DNA of 31,302 nt from a bacterium UBP6_UBA1209 (lineage in GTDB: Bacteria; UBP6; UBA1177): contig DBXP01000026.1 in assembly GCA_002309575.1 (NCBI GenBank), positions 1 to 31,302 of the forward strand, read 5' to 3'. Shown here one piece after another: positions 31,282 through 31,302 of this stretch (the stretch's first letter is position 1; each line of letters begins with the position of its first letter). The position numbers and the translations under genes were made by a program. The notes beneath the pieces were generated by a model. It had not been told where the DNA came from. It saw nothing but the letters and a program-made list of their open reading frames with translations, and ran no database searches.

Positions 31282-31302
31282 CGTAGTCAACTATAGTTAA
31301 AA

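Noticed and set aside
1..31302. DGR reverse transcriptase, Avd or template repeat within the window
   Set aside because: No open frame shows reverse-transcriptase motifs such as YxDD with the usual flanks, and no non-coding copy of the 14-nt or 15-nt boundary blocks was seen. The system, if real, must act from elsewhere.

Overview
This 31.3 kb window comes from a Gram-negative bacterium with moderate GC content and densely packed genes. Evidence for an outer membrane is a three-gene set for a diacetamido-uronic acid nucleotide sugar (WbpB/WbpE/WbpD type), at least six lipobox proteins, and an RpoH heat-shock sigma factor. Asp/Ser/Gly/Thr-rich linkers, myxobacterial-type Cys-rich repeats, PEGA domains and Lcl_C/DUF1566 domains suggest an uncultivated lineage of the former Deltaproteobacteria, perhaps Myxococcota-like. 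That placement is inference, not proof. No rRNA, tRNA, IS element, transposase, integrase or CRISPR was seen.

Layout: 1-1764 (+) is a class I aminotransferase, cut by the left edge, then thymidine kinase. 1814-5405 (+) holds two surface lipoproteins; the second has two DUF1566 domains and a striking 3' end. 5406-5632 is gene-free and full of palindromes. 5633-8843 (-) is proS, a chalcone-isomerase-like exported protein and rpoH, tightly coupled. 9070-13725 (+) is grpE, dnaK, dnaJ and tcdA. 13739-20109 (-) is a tricorn-type protease lipoprotein, an M20 amidohydrolase, a small DUF1566 lipoprotein and an SpmA-SpmB fusion. 20283-23137 (+) is the wbpB-wbpE-wbpD trio. 23151-27227 (-) is a 1358-residue lipoprotein with 18 Cys-rich repeats and a Gly-rich domain. 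27386-28936 (+) is another linker lipoprotein. 29179-31164 (+) is a thioredoxin/PEGA/DUF1566 protein followed by a terminator.

The main find is that the DUF1566 genes at 3855-5405 and 29179-31164 look like target genes of a diversity-generating retroelement (DGR) whose reverse transcriptase and template repeat lie outside this window. Their last coding ~100-120 bases are bounded by the same 14-nt and 15-nt blocks. The variable codons between are almost all NNY, as expected if AAY codons were mutated only at adenines. The stop codons are followed by a shared 21-nt block and further shared modules, one copy of which forms a hairpin. A third DUF1566 gene (15019-15612) has none of these features and serves as an internal control. 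The two putative targets also share a promoter layout and leader sequence.

A second pattern is a promoter of the form TTGnnn, 16 nt, TAAAAT, found upstream of four of the surface or exported protein genes. Together these suggest a coordinately expressed, partly diversifiable set of cell-surface proteins next to a protein-quality-control region.
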